Origin: Letharia columbiana | Taxonomy: Eukaryota; Ascomycota; Lecanoromycetes; Lecanorales; Parmeliaceae | Reading direction: 5' to 3' | Length of the DNA stretch: 64,000 nt | NCBI RefSeq assembly: GCF_014066305.1 | Contig: NW_023501036.1 | Span: forward strand, 383,501-447,500 | Shown here: piece by piece, positions 48,707-60,582 of the stretch | Layout: every line of letters begins with the position of its first letter | Numbering within the stretch: position 1 is the stretch's first letter | Translations under genes and position numbers: made by a program | The notes under the pieces: model-generated | The model's input: the letters and a program-made list of their open reading frames with translations, nothing else | Databases searched by the model: none | Told to the model about the DNA's origin: nothing

Positions 48707-49910
48707 CTACCCATCGATAACACCAGGCTCGTGGATCCCTCTCAGGAGCTCCTTAACAACACATCCCCGCTGGACCGTCTCCTCCATAATTCCCCATACG
48801 TGTCTCGGCTCAACCCTCCCATACCAGATACCCATCCCCGCTAACGGCGACACCTTTCCACTTGCCAACTTAAAACGTTTCGGCAGATAAACAACCACAT
48901 TACCCGCAAACGCATGACCTCCGAGATGGCTCGTCAGCGCGACCCTTGATTTGCCGACGTTACTGACGGGTTGCAACCCACTGAATCTGAAACCCATCGA
49001 GCGCTCATCATCAGCCGGCAGCTGAGTTCGCCCCCCAATGTACGAATTGAACTCCGCTCGCAACAGGGGCCCGAGTATACCACAGCGAGTATCTCTCGAA
49101 TTATGCCCGCAGATCAAGATCGTAGGACTCACATTCTTGGCATAATTCAACCTCGATTTGTAAGCCACGAGATCTTCTTCTGGTATTGGAAATCCCGTCT
49201 GGTCAACATCATCTCCTTCCGATTTCTGGATCTCTCTCTTCGTCCACATCTTCTCTGCCATAGCGCCCTTCGATATCAAGAATTGGGACACAAAGGCCTC
49301 GTGAGCTTCGGGCGTGTGGGGTATCTTTGGCACGTGCACATGTTGTGGGAAGACGTGGACAGATGTGTATTCCGGACCAGCCTTCGCTGGAAGGGAGGAG
49401 TTGGTTATGAGGATGGGTCTTTGAGGCTAGTTCTTGCTTCCATCAGCCCTCTGCTCCGTATCACTTGTATCACTAGTAAATATAGAAACCGCACATACAT
49501 ACATCAAAGAACTTCCCACCCCTCCCGACCAACCCCCTCAAGCTTCTCGCAAAATTCATCCCTATACCCTCCACGCTTCCATCCTCATCCTCAATCCTAC
49601 TCCCCCAATCATCCCTACCCGTCCTGACAACCACATGCTGCACATACGGCGGCATCGTGCCATCCAACGGTCTCCCATAGTCGATATCCAACCCCGACGG
49701 CATCGCAGCGCAAGCGCAGCCGGAAGGCGGACACGTTGGAGTCGTGGGTACTGGATACGAGGCCTGAGAGCGGACAGGGACGGGGATCGGAGGTGCGGAG
49801 GCGGGTGGGGAGGTGGTGAGGGCGCGGCGGGCGAAGGAGGGACGGAGGCGGCGGATGATGAGGGAGATGCGCTGGGGATCGTGATGGGTGGACATGAGGA
49901 GAGAGCTCAT
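48707..49910 (-). CDS. AIM32: AIM32-like thioredoxin-fold ferredoxin protein
   Basis: Altered-inheritance-of-mitochondria protein 32, sucrase/ferredoxin-like family; thioredoxin-like Fe-S protein of the mitochondrial matrix and intermembrane space. Exon 1 49910-49503, 76-bp intron, exon 2 49426-48707; 375 aa. A basic N-terminus (IIRRLRPSFARRALTT) suggests mitochondrial import. Motifs: CPPSGCACAAMPSGLDIDYG, GTMPPYVQHVVVRTGRDDW, LRGLVGRGGKFFD | PQRPILITNSS across the intron, VFPQHVHVPKIP, ILICGHNSRDTRCGILGPLL and SHLGGHAFAGN, which carry the Cys and His expected to bind a 2Fe-2S cluster. Intact. Confidence 0.9.
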
Positions 49911-52900
49911 GGTGCCTTGTTAGGAGTGTTTCCGAGTGAGATGGGGAGGGAAAAAATGATGGGAAGGTTTTGGGGGCTCTTGTTGGGGAAGGTTAGCCGA
50001 TGCTTCTTGGCGGACAAAGACGGCTGATCGAACTCCATCATCCTTGTAGAAGGTAGGCACTCCGATACTTGCGTCGTTGATTATCCTACCGCCAGGTGCG
50101 CTACTTAGCCTTCTCGAGCACGAAGCCTGTCACGCGAAAACAAATTTCTGGTCATGGGTTGGGGAGATTTGCCAGATTGCCAGATTCGAGAGATTCCGTT
50201 CTTAACGAGCCCACCCCGCCCACCGCTGATACCAGGTAAAGGGAGTATGGAGCCGACGATGAGCACTTTCATAAGGGCATCATTTTGTGCAGTGCACTCA
50301 TAGCGCTCAATCTATTCCGGAGTGGCATCCAGATTCTCCGTTGTCTTATTCATGCTGCAGCTGTCGAGCATGGTGACTTTGCGAAGTGTTTCCTTAGGAC
50401 AAGACTTTCATACACCTAGCTACTAAAGGTGCGTGTTCCATGTTGTGGTGATTCTGGCGTTCGCCAAAGTGAAGGTAGAAGACAGCAGCAAGGGCGCTGT
50501 AACGTATTGCACAAGTAAGATGGTGCCGGATCGTGTTCCCAAGTCCTCTTGACCTTTATCCAGAAAGTGGGAAATACACAGTCCTGATATGTCAGGAAAA
50601 CTCTTTTCAGATATCAAGTCTTTCTCACAAATACGACGCAAAACCCTCTGGGAGTTGGAGTCATTGACGCGTATCGAATCTCCTCGTGGCCGCTGGCAAG
50701 GATCTGCATAGATGCGTAGTGTATGGCGCGCCAGGGAGCCTTCAGCAAATACGAATCAGATCGCGGTGGTAGCTGTGGAAGGTGTTGCTTCCGGCTAACC
50801 TAGAGTGGATTCCTGTGATGTATCTTACCATCCTAAGCACCAGATAGCATAGGCCGATTACGATATCCTAGAAATGCAGCTCTCTACATCTAAAACAACA
50901 TTGGAACATTATTCGTCGCGAGACCAACTACGAGGTATATTATGTTCTAGACCGGCATTCTGCTTGCGCCGACGATCGACTCAACAGTTCTGAACAGTTC
51001 CTCACGCCATGCAAAATCAACAGATTGGGACTTACGGCCTAGCACCAACCCTATATGAACAGTGTTCGAACACCATCTAAAGCTTCGGAGCCGTTTCACC
51101 CAAGTTACAGCTCCCCCTACGCACATCTCAGGTGGTTTTGCCAATGATGTAGTGGCAGAGGCTAACTTGAGCTCACCCTCATAACGATGTTTCAAAACCA
51201 CGTCTTAGCTTGGCTCGGTGCGAAGACCGTTCTATGCATGACCCTACATCTTGAGCAAAGCGAAATAGAGGGCGAGTCCTTTCTCGCGGTACTCGATAGG
51301 TATCGCTTCGTTGTATACGGCTTTCGACATAGAGAACACTCGGCGTGTACGGATAGTGTTTTGGCGGTCGAGTCCGGCCTGGATGGCCATTGAAGCTGAA
51401 AGCCTTCTGGTCGCGCAAATGGCCGCAACGTACGTCTGAGGGTTGGGAGGCGGTAGATCATGGTGCGGAACTCGAAAGGTGACTCAGCGTATGGAACTTG
51501 CCGGTTCGTGGGTCTCTTGAACTGCCGCGGCTAGCTCCTGAGAGAATTTTTGTGAGGTCTTGCTTTGTGGAACAATGTGTCAGAGATGGCATCTCACAGT
51601 TTTGCCAGGACACGGTGCTTTATCTTGAGCTACAAAAGCCACCGGAGGATTATTTCCACCAAGCGTTAGGAGTAGGCAATTTCGTTCCATGAAATACTGC
51701 GCCAGAGTCTTGTGACGCCATACACGGTTCCCTGGACCAGGTCACCTATTCCGTAAGATCGGGTTTCTCCACGGTCGCAGTAGAGCAGATTTCAAGGCTT
51801 GTGCAGATCGAGAGAGCAGGTTTGGCATTCGACTTTGGATTTTTGGACAAAAGCCCATTTCTGTTGAAAAAACGGGTGTCTGTAGTATACCATGTCTTGG
51901 CTTGCTATTCGTTTCAGGGGCGGGACTTCTCGAACCTTTTTGGGTGTGCCTGACATTCGTGCCAGTTATCGCTTGATGCCTTCCCGTTTTTAATATTCTT
52001 TCAAGATACTAAGTCCGCTACCAGACTTCATGTCACTTAATAGTTGGTACTCCCTCAATTGTTCTAAATCTCCTAGTCAAGATTTCTCGGTACAACGCCC
52101 GATAACCCAGAGTTTATTTGAAGTTACCTTGCGGCGTGCGTTGAGAATATCATCCACAGACGGACTTATAATTGCATCATCATTACTTCTCTCCAATCTT
52201 TTCATTTTCCATGCAAACCAAACGAACACCAACATCTGACATATGTTATACCTGCTTAGTAGAGTACAGATCTTGAACTGCTCTATGAAGCATTTATCGG
52301 CCAAAGTAGTTGGCCCAAACAATTGCCCTGAGAACGACACGTCTTCCACCATCCTCGCCAGTCCACCCAACGAAAGATACCAACTTCGCGTTATTGGACA
52401 AAGAGGCAGTGTTCCGCGCGGAGTAGAAATACCACGAGCATACGGTCCCCTCTCGATCAAACTTGAATGATTACCAAAAGAATTTAGCTGCGACCATCGC
52501 GATTACGAGGTTCTCTCAAATAGCTCAAGACCATTACTCTTTTATCGTGGGCCAGGATGGAGCATACAGTGCCAGAACTCAGCGCTGTTACGATGGAGAT
52601 GAGACTGTTAGTTAGTCTATGTGGATTAAGTGACAGATTACTCTTTTGAGGTGCAAAATCTTACGGGCAGCATGTCGATTGATTGGGTTCTGACTTTCAC
52701 TTCGACTCTCTTTGGCGTGTTGGAGAGTGAGATCTTCCTTCTTTGGCCCGGGCTCGTTGCGAGAGCTCGCTTTGAAAGGTTCCACTTTTTCCTTCACCGC
52801 TATGGTACTGGTTCTGAATCTATTCTCCACCCCCGCATAGTCCCTACCCATGCTTCATACTGCCTCGGTCATCGCGCTGTTCTGTGAAGAGGATCCCCAA

Positions 52901-54322
52901 CTCGCTGATCAGGAATAAGGTCTCAGAGTCGCGAAACTCAATTTCCTACTTCTGCATATTGAATCAAAAAAAATCCGATATTAGCACTAGAACTATAAAG
53001 GACGATTAGGACTGGGGCCAAGTTCAAGCTTTCGCTCGACCATTTGAGTTTGGCAGAATAACAGGTACCTATCTCAATGATTGCCCTGGATTGACTTTCC
53101 ATGTGAAGAAGTTTTCAGCCGGCAAAGATAGGTCATTCGTGCCCGGTGCTTTGGCCATGGTTCGACTCGATGCCAGACCAGCACTTCAGCTTCTCTGCCT
53201 TGCTCGTATGCTCTGCACTGACGGACGGAAAGTGGAATAGATGGGCATTCCATCGAAACACTCCTCCTCTTTGAACAATTGGTTCTTCAATGGATGCCTT
53301 GGGGTCAAAGGGTCAAAGCTCCAGATTTCTTCGGAAAGAGCAAATGCGACATGGAGAATGCTGGCATATAATAACTTTAGGCAGTCTCGGCTAGATACTT
53401 CTCGAACCTTTAGTAGCATTGGACGCTCACTGGTGATTCCACCAACAATGTCGCCACGGAAAGTCACATTGCAGTCTCATCGAATGTTAATGTATGTAAT
53501 GTAATTAATTGTGCCGGAGAATTCATCTCTGAACTATAACCTAAAGAGTAAGAAATGAGATCTCCCTTCTCATTTGGGGTTTCCCCGCACCAAACAAAGG
53601 ACCGATCTAAGCGACTTAACCTTTTTGGTGCTGTCAACCAACGCTCAGACCCCCAAATCGGAACATTCTCGCTCCTAGAAGACGCTATACTATAATCTCT
53701 AGCTTAGCGCCAACGTTGATAAACAACTTTATCGACTTACTACCGAGGTACACAACATCATGGGCACGGGCATCGGCACCTCACCGGATTACACTGTAGC
53801 TGACAGCACGAAAAATGGCCACCACAAGATGCTTAAAGTCCTCCCGACAACACAAGAGTGTCCATGTTAAAGGCGAGCAAGATGTAAATTTATCATTCAA
53901 TGAGATTGACAGTGGAGTAAACATGGCTGGCTAGCAAGCGCGTGCCATACTCATCTTCCCTCAGGGCATGCTGTCTATCTTCCCTCAGAGCATGCTGTCT
54001 CCGCTATCAGCGATCCGTCATACCTCTGGCGCTAAAACAAAAAGCCCGCCATGGCTACTAGAAGTAGAGCATGCTGAATCGGTGGTGCTCAGGCCATCTT
54101 TACATCTTACGAGGAGACGAGACCGTCAAAGATCTCAGCCGATCCCTCAGAGGCTGCTCTAGCATGGCGGGGAAACCTGAGCTTGGACGCACTTCGAGCT
54201 TGGAAGCTGGCATGGATTGTGGCATAAATACGTCCTTCCGTCCTTGTAAAGTCATGTACCAGTGTACAGAGATCGTCCCTCAATTCGCATTCCCAGTCAA
54301 TCCTAACTCAGCATTGTTCAAT
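49911..54322. other. Gene-poor 4.4 kb, nothing recognised
   Basis: Many short frames on both strands, none with a recognised domain or coherent splice model. A minus-strand pair (51461-51192 with SLCRKPYTTKRYLSS and 51201-50947) could be a decayed or unknown gene, but it is not supported well enough to call. Confidence 0.4.
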
Positions 54323-57079
54323 ATGCGCTCCTCTACACCGAGTCCGCTCGCGGCCTTGATGCTATTTGCGTCCTCTGTCCTCTGTCAGAACCCCACAACT
54401 ACGACGATCAACCTTGGTTGTTACACCTCAACAGGCATAACTAGCCAAAAGTCGGTGCCCGTTGTCGTCTACACTTCTACTGTGACAGGTATGTTTTAGC
54501 TTGGATAATGTCTCCCATTTTTGCGTCAAGGTTGAAGAGCCAAAATACTGTCGAGCATTACGGGGCCACTCTTTTCTCAAGATCCTTCTTTGCTGACTCC
54601 GAGATCTACCAAGACACAATCACTTCGACCGTAGATATTGCGACGACTGCGACGCTAGCAATCGGGATCCCGGTCAAAACGACCATAGACAAATTGGTAC
54701 GTATTTCGGACTGATACCTCACAAAAGAATGGGGCAGCATGAATCTTAGGAAAATTCCGGGATCAACAATACCTTTTTGGCTCATGCGGCTCCTGCAGTT
54801 GAAAGAAAATGTATTGACCAAAGCCTCTAAATAGAACCCCATAACCTCGACAACAACTCTTCCAGCCAAAACTACGACAGTACTAGTCACCACGGCATTG
54901 CCTAAGATTACTGTTACAAAGGTGACATCAACGAGTACAGCGACTACAATTAGGTATGTACATTCACTTCTTCCCCCCGCCGCAATGTATACATACCCCT
55001 ACCATAAGCAATATTCCTCAACCAGAAAAAATTTCATAATCTCTAGAAAACTAAGAGTACTGATCTCAACCTTTCAAAAGCACAATCACTCCATCTATCG
55101 CCTCGACTGCCACTTGGACAATCACACCACCACCTGTCACCGTAACATCCACCTCGCTAGTCACTGCACTAGGCGCAACGACTACAACAACAATCACACC
55201 TGGTTGGGACCGCCTAAAGCGGCATCCAGCACCGACGCCAGCTGCACCCCTTTTCCCCCGAGCCCATGCCATTGACCGCCGAGGGGGCTTCCCGCAGACG
55301 GTGTATTGCGGAGTACGTATTGCCCGAGACCCAATTCTTGGCTCTTCAAACTGCAGTCGGAGTCACGGGACTTGTCCTGAGAGCCGGCAGCTCCGCAGAA
55401 CTATCCCAGGCGCAAACCTTTTTCTTCTATGGGCAATGCTGACTTCGACTTTTTTGATGCAGGTCGAAGTCTACGTTCGTACCACAGAGACCATTACGTC
55501 GGTTACGGTAAGTTATCCCCCGACAGACATACTCATCCCCGGACTTGTCTTTTGGCGACATGGTTTTTACCGGTTCATCTTTTAGGTTTCCATGACAGGC
55601 AAGACACGCTGACTTCATCAAACAGCACACGGCCGTGAGCTATGCCACTACAACCTCGACCTTTACCGCGACGATCAATGAGGTCGTGAGCACTCAGACA
55701 ATCACTCCAGTACGTCTACTCCGAGCCCAATCCCCCCCCCTTGGCTCCCCACCTGAAGTCCAAAGACAAATACGCCTCGGAGTGTCTACAATGAAATCAC
55801 TTCCAAGGCCCATATCATACTTTCAGCCAAGCAACGCTAACTCAAACATCTACGCAGGCGATCAGCACGATAAGCTCGACCGTCACAGTCGCTTCAACCG
55901 TAGTCTCGACCTGCTTCCAGGGTGAAAAGACTACCGTATGTATCCACATACTCAATCTCTACCCTTCCAGACTCGAGTGACACACAAGCTTTCCTGATCC
56001 TTCGCCGCACCCAAGCTCCAGACCACAGACATCCCCTTCCGAACAAGCAAAACTAACTTCTCGATCTCACCAGACAACAACACAGTTCGTGACTCAGACG
56101 GAACCTGTTTCCACAGTCACAGTCACCGCCTCTCCCTCGACCGTCACCAGCACCGTCACCAGTACCATCACTTCGCCCCCAAGTAAGTCTTCCCCAGCGC
56201 TGCATTTACCCCAGCGGTACCGCATTGAATCGCACAACAACAATCCTCGTCAGGAGACAAAGGGCCCGCTCGCTATCTACCAGATACCCCGTCCACCCCA
56301 AGACTCTATCATATCCGCCTAGGATGCAAACACTAACCAACGTCTCCAGCAACCATCACAGTCACAGTCACAGCGACGCCGTCTCCGTCCTCCTCGTCCT
56401 CCTCCTCCTCCTCCTCCTCGTCCTCCTCCTCCTCCTCCTCCTCCTCCTCCTCTTCGTCCTCCGCACCCACAACCACCGCGGGCTCCCCAACCTGCACGAA
56501 CACTGAACCCAGCCCGACCTGCTCCGTCGTCTCGAACGGGGCCGTCACATTCACGCAGTATTACTCCGGCACCGGATACACCGAAAACCCCGACAACCCC
56601 GGGAATAAATTCCCGGCGGTTTTCCCGCCTTACACCACTACTTTGTGCGTTATAATTTCCCTCTCTCTCCTCCTCCTCCTCCTCTCCTTTCCAATCCATG
56701 AGCGCACTCTCGTCGTCGTCGTCGTTTATCACACATACCTCGTCTGCGGAAAGTCGTTGCGGTCGTTGTCGTTCTTGCTGCTGCGGAAAGCCCCCCCCCC
56801 CCCACACCCCAGTATCAAACAGTTTCCTTCTTTCATTCCGCCAAACTGACTCCCATCCACACCTCTAGTGACGACGACGACGTGTGCTCGCTGATCCAAA
56901 CGTGCGCCACCGCGTGCGGCTACGACTATCCCGACGGGTACCGCAGCTTCGACCTGCACTATTCCTGCTCGGAGGACCAGTGGTACTGCGTGCAGTATTC
57001 GAACGCGGTCGTTCCCGACCCGGGGTATTTCAACGTGGCCGATCCGGACGTGGGGGCTGTGTACGGGTTCACTGGTTAG
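54323..57079 (+). CDS. Mucin-like Thr/Ser-rich surface protein, 10 exons
   Basis: Exons: 54323-54488, 54614-54696, 54835-54953, 55081-55312, 55463-55507, 55626-55709, 55858-55935, 56074-56182, 56350-56644, 56869-57079; all phases agree, 473 aa. Signal peptide MRSSTPSPLAALMLFASSVLCQ. Most middle exons encode 15-40 residues of Thr/Ser/Val-rich sequence (STVTSTVTSTIT, TTTVLVTTALPKITVT), ideal for O-glycosylation, and one contributes 25 consecutive Ser codons (56388-56462, TCC-rich). The C-terminus is a Cys-rich domain: CTNTEPSPTC, CSLIQTCATACGYDYPDGY, YSCSEDQWYCVQY. No GPI-type hydrophobic tail is seen, so it is probably secreted or wall-trapped. Introns of 118-224 bp are nearly as long as the exons. 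Family name unknown. Confidence 0.8.
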
Positions 57080-57264
57080 GTGGGTGAGGGACGGGGGGGA
57101 GGGGGGTTGCGGTCGGTGGTGGATGCAAGACTGGTGGGTTGTGTTGGTTGTTTGTGCTGTTGAAAATGCTCGTTCTTGGATCGTCATAGTTTGGATTTGC
57201 TGCAGCACCTTTGTTTTAGCCCCCCCCCTTGTGGGAAAAAAGGGGGAAAAAAAAAATGGGGTTT

Positions 57265-57287
57265 AAAAAAAAAAAAAAAAAAAAAAA
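57265..57287. repeat. Poly(A) tract, 23 bp
   Basis: Uninterrupted run of 23 A on the plus strand, 186 bp past the stop of the mucin-like gene, following a C9 run and an A10 run. Simple sequence prone to length error. Confidence 0.85.
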
Positions 57288-57341
57288 CTATCTGAGCAAT
57301 ATACCCTGCCATTTGCCCACCCCCCTCATGACCTTCCCCCA

Positions 57342-57980
57342 GTGAACACATCACCCCACCTACAACCTCGCCCCACAACCCCGCAGCACTCCAGCGGCCA
57401 GCCACCCTTCCCTAACCATCCAACAGCTCTGCATATGCCGTCCGGAAAGCCGTACACCATCTTTCCCCAACCCACCTCGATAGCATTGACCAATCCATCC
57501 ACAAAGCATTCGAGCCTACATTCAAAACCCCCCTTCCCAACCACCTCCATCCATCCACCCACCCACTCCCTCCCCACCGCACCACCGCCTCCGCCCCCCA
57601 ACCGCACCTCAGCCACGGCCCCATACTCCAAAGCCTCCCGGCACCACCACCACATTCCCACCCTCGATACGGCTATAATCCATTCCATTCCACCCGAATC
57701 TCATACCGTTCCTCCGACAAAAACCGTGCTCAAGTCTTCAACGCCCACCGTCCCGTCAAGAGTCGACATGGACCCAGCTCGTGTGGATCGATGGTCCAGC
57801 CGCCTCTGTGCAACCAGCGCTGTCGGACTTGCGTCACCACGCCATGGATCAGTCTGCTCGGAGAGAGACGGCGACGCGCCATCCCGCCCACGGTATCACA
57901 GCCTCGCGGACGAAGGGCGGAGTCGCGGGACCTACGACATTTGGACCCGGATGAGGGAAGTAGATCGTGGGATTAGATAG
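57342..57980 (+). CDS. Low-complexity Pro/Ser/His-rich ORF
   Basis: A 212-codon frame rich in Pro, Ser and His (HHHHIPTLD, PPPPPPNRTS), with an equally open frame on the opposite strand. The last third (DMDPARVDRWSSRLCATSAV, RGTYDIWTRMREVDRGI) looks more protein-like. Composition alone could keep it open; no family recognised. Confidence 0.25.
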   Translation: MNTSPHLQPRPTTPQHSSGQPPFPNHPTALHMPSGKPYTIFPQPTSIALTNPSTKHSSLHSKPPFPTTSIHPPTHSLPTAPPPPPPNRTSATAPYSKASRHHHHIPTLDTAIIHSIPPESHTVPPTKTVLKSSTPTVPSRVDMDPARVDRWSSRLCATSAVGLASPRHGSVCSERDGDAPSRPRYHSLADEGRSRGTYDIWTRMREVDRGIR

Positions 57981-58859
57981 TTTGGAACGGATATCTGGGC
58001 GAAGTTGGTGGTATATGCTGGCGCTGCGTCAAGAGGCTTGGTTGTGATTTCTTGGACACTGGGATTCGGACCAGTAGATAGATGTTTGATTTGAAGGTTG
58101 GTGTTTCGTAGGTATCTACCGGTGGGTTTACAGGTTATAAGATGGGATTGACTATCCGTCGGGTTCTTATCGTCACCGTGTTGCCGAGCTCCCGAGTGCG
58201 AGTGGCTGCATGGGGGATCTCTGCCGTCCGGAGCGAGGTTTGAACGGCATTCGGTTGGCGGTGGATGGCTCAGCGTTGCGGAATGGCTGGGCGATAGTTG
58301 AAGGTATTTGGGTTTGAGGCCGGAACTGGATCGACCACTTGATTATGAACCTTTCATTAATTAAATACCATATGTACAGAAACCTATCATCGATTATTAG
58401 TGGAACGGTTTCAAAAAGCACAACATCAAATTGTCGCCGGGCAAGATATCTGACTCGGAGGCTGTTTCTAGTCAGTTCGTAGTATATGTAATAGAACGGT
58501 CGTACATGTAATCTCAAAACTCATATCGATAAGGATACGGCGTGAAAAAAAGAGGCTATAGTTCGACACGCTAAGAGACAACACGTGACTCAATCTTAAG
58601 ACGCGAAGGTGCAATAGTCATGAGATCTCGAATTTCAACAGTGCTGTGAACCTGATGGGGCTGAAGACTCGCTTGTTTTGGCCCAATAAAAGCTCAGAAG
58701 TTGCATGTCAAAATTATCAGTGGACCAGTCGGGACAGTTGGTTTCAAGAACATAGCTGTTCCAACTACCAACCGTCAGACCTTCAACAGCATCATCAACC
58801 GCTAGAAACCGATAGTTTAATTGATAGTGGAGCAGTTATTTGATGTATCAGCGCCTTCA
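57981..58859. other. Intergenic, nothing recognised
   Basis: No supportable gene in about 880 bp. Confidence 0.4.
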
Positions 58860-59138
58860 CTAATCCCGGCGTCGAGGGGTTTTTGAATTATGGCGTCCTT
58901 GGAATTCTTGCGCGTAGACTCTGCTCATGAAGAGCTGTTCCTCAAAAGCCAACGGACGATGTTCGATGTCTTCCTGACTCCGAGAACTTTCAGAGCTATA
59001 CCGGTGATCGATCGTGGTAGACATAGAGGAGGCCGCAGGTGAGTCGATCGTGGAAGCGCTTTTATCAAATTCTTGGATCTGCTCTTTTGATTCTTGCAGC
59101 AGTTTTCCCCTTGTTCGCTGTACAAGACTGCAGTACAT
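58860..59138 (-). pseudogene. Fragment of a fungal STAND-like protein
   Basis: Reads DHRYSSESSRSQEDIEHR, then PLAFEEQLFMSRVYAQ. The PL-x-FE-x-LF-x-SRVY pattern is familiar from fungal proteins that share the N-terminal domain seen at 60582-59513 on the same strand, so this may be a later part of that broken gene. No start or splice junction could be fixed. Confidence 0.35.
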
Positions 59139-59512
59139 TAGCGTAAGAGCTTGGAACCGGTCTTAATCGGCAGTACACATGTGGTCAGGAAATCTGCCAG
59201 AACGAAGGAGTTTTCCGCGTCAGCCTGCTTTCATACTCGAACAACTCGTGGGCAATTGGGCGAACAATACGCATTGACTGGTCTGAAATATCTTTTGTCG
59301 AAATTGATTATGTTCACGAATTTGTGCCACTGCCATGGTCTATCCTGGCAACGGCTGCCTTAGGACACGAGAGAGATACCAGAAAAACCTATGATCGTGA
59401 CTTTGAAGTGTGACTCCAAGTGAGACTTTAATGGGATGAAGGTCACTTACTGGTTCAGGCCCAACGCCCGTAAGAGAGGAGGCCCATAGATGCTATGATC
59501 GCTGACGCAGCT

Positions 59513-60582
59513 TTAAAAATCTTCCAGGGTATTTCCAAGAGTTTTAATGATCATCTCTAGAGCTTCGAGCAATTGTCGCAATCGCTCAACGAAACCGTCG
59601 TCATCCACACCACCATCCGATTCGTATGCCTGAGACCATTTCGTTATCCGGGACCAAGCCAGCTGTATGTTGTCCAAGCTTGAGGCAATCGACGTAGCCG
59701 TGAGCTGAGCGTTTTCAGACGTCCCTAATACGAGTTGAACATCCGCGGATCCGGACGGCGACGATTGCGAGCCAAAGGTCTTTCCACGGTTATCAGGACT
59801 TCGAATGTGCCCGCGGTTAGGCGCGAGGGGCTCCGAAGCTGATGATGCCGACGAGTTTGCAATACTCCCGTAGATTTGACCTGGAGTTACCTCATATCCG
59901 CCGTTTGGCAATCCACCGGCAACTAATGATTTGATGTGCTCGATAATTTCCTCTTTATTAGACATGATGTGAGCCATTGAGACGTCCTCAGCCAGAAGTT
60001 CCGTCTTAAAGATCATCCAAACATCATCTTCGTGAGTTTCAATCTGCGAAAGCAAAGACGTGGTGGACGCCACAGAAACAGAGCTCTGTTGAGCTTGAGC
60101 GCCATCGTCTTGGAGGATTCCGAGCATAGGTTTTATGAAGCTTCGTCTCGATACGAGCAACTGCTGATCCTTCCAAGCTGAGGAGGAACATACTGATCGT
60201 GGAGGTATAGAAGGTCAACTTGCCCCGAAGGAAAATCAGATCACTCGAGCCGACTTGCTATGCGTCCCAGGTTCGAGTGAATTTACCATGATCATCGTTG
60301 AGACTGCTGTGTTTGTCTATCATGCCTTAAAGTTCTTGCATCGTCGTTCTGCAGTTTCTGATGATACCAACAAGCTCAGGCTTTCTCTTCACGCCTTTTT
60401 TGTTCAAGAGAGAATGGGGATCTTTGGCATCATCAGACAGGCTATTGATCGCGTATCGCACGGATCGTACCTCTCTCGATATTTCTTTGGTACTCTTCTG
60501 GTCCATCTTTGCATGCTTCGTAGACACCTTTAGCAATGTTTGAGGCTGCTAGAAAGTCACCGACACCGAAACCAAAAGACAT
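59513..60582 (-). pseudogene. Decayed fungal N-terminal-domain (STAND-like) gene
   Basis: Starts cleanly at 60582 with MSFGFGVGDFLAASNIAKGV, YEACKDGPEEY, a common N-terminal module of large unnamed ascomycete proteins. The frame then shifts (one extra base in CCAAAG near 60510) into ISREVRSVRYAINSLSDDAK and KPELVGIIRNCRTTMQEL. A TAA follows at 60329-60327 where Gln is expected (QELQGMIDKH), and a TAG at 60260-60258. After LTFYTSTISMFLLSLEGSA another shift leads to LGILQDDGAQAQ and DDVWMIFKTELLAEDVSM, ending ...NTLEDF. Both stops are CAA/CAG to TAA/TAG changes, a RIP-compatible context. Confidence 0.7.

Noticed and set aside
52077..53467. Minus-strand ORFs that might be pieces of a regulatory gene
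   Set aside because: Fragments could not be linked by introns and match no family I can name.
56319..56807. Long minus-strand ORFs opposite the mucin-like gene
   Set aside because: They arise from the TCC/GGA simple repeat, which keeps several frames open.
57326..57688. A minus-strand Gly/Trp-rich ORF
   Set aside because: It overlaps a plus-strand low-complexity ORF, and both are explained by biased composition; no motif supports either strongly.
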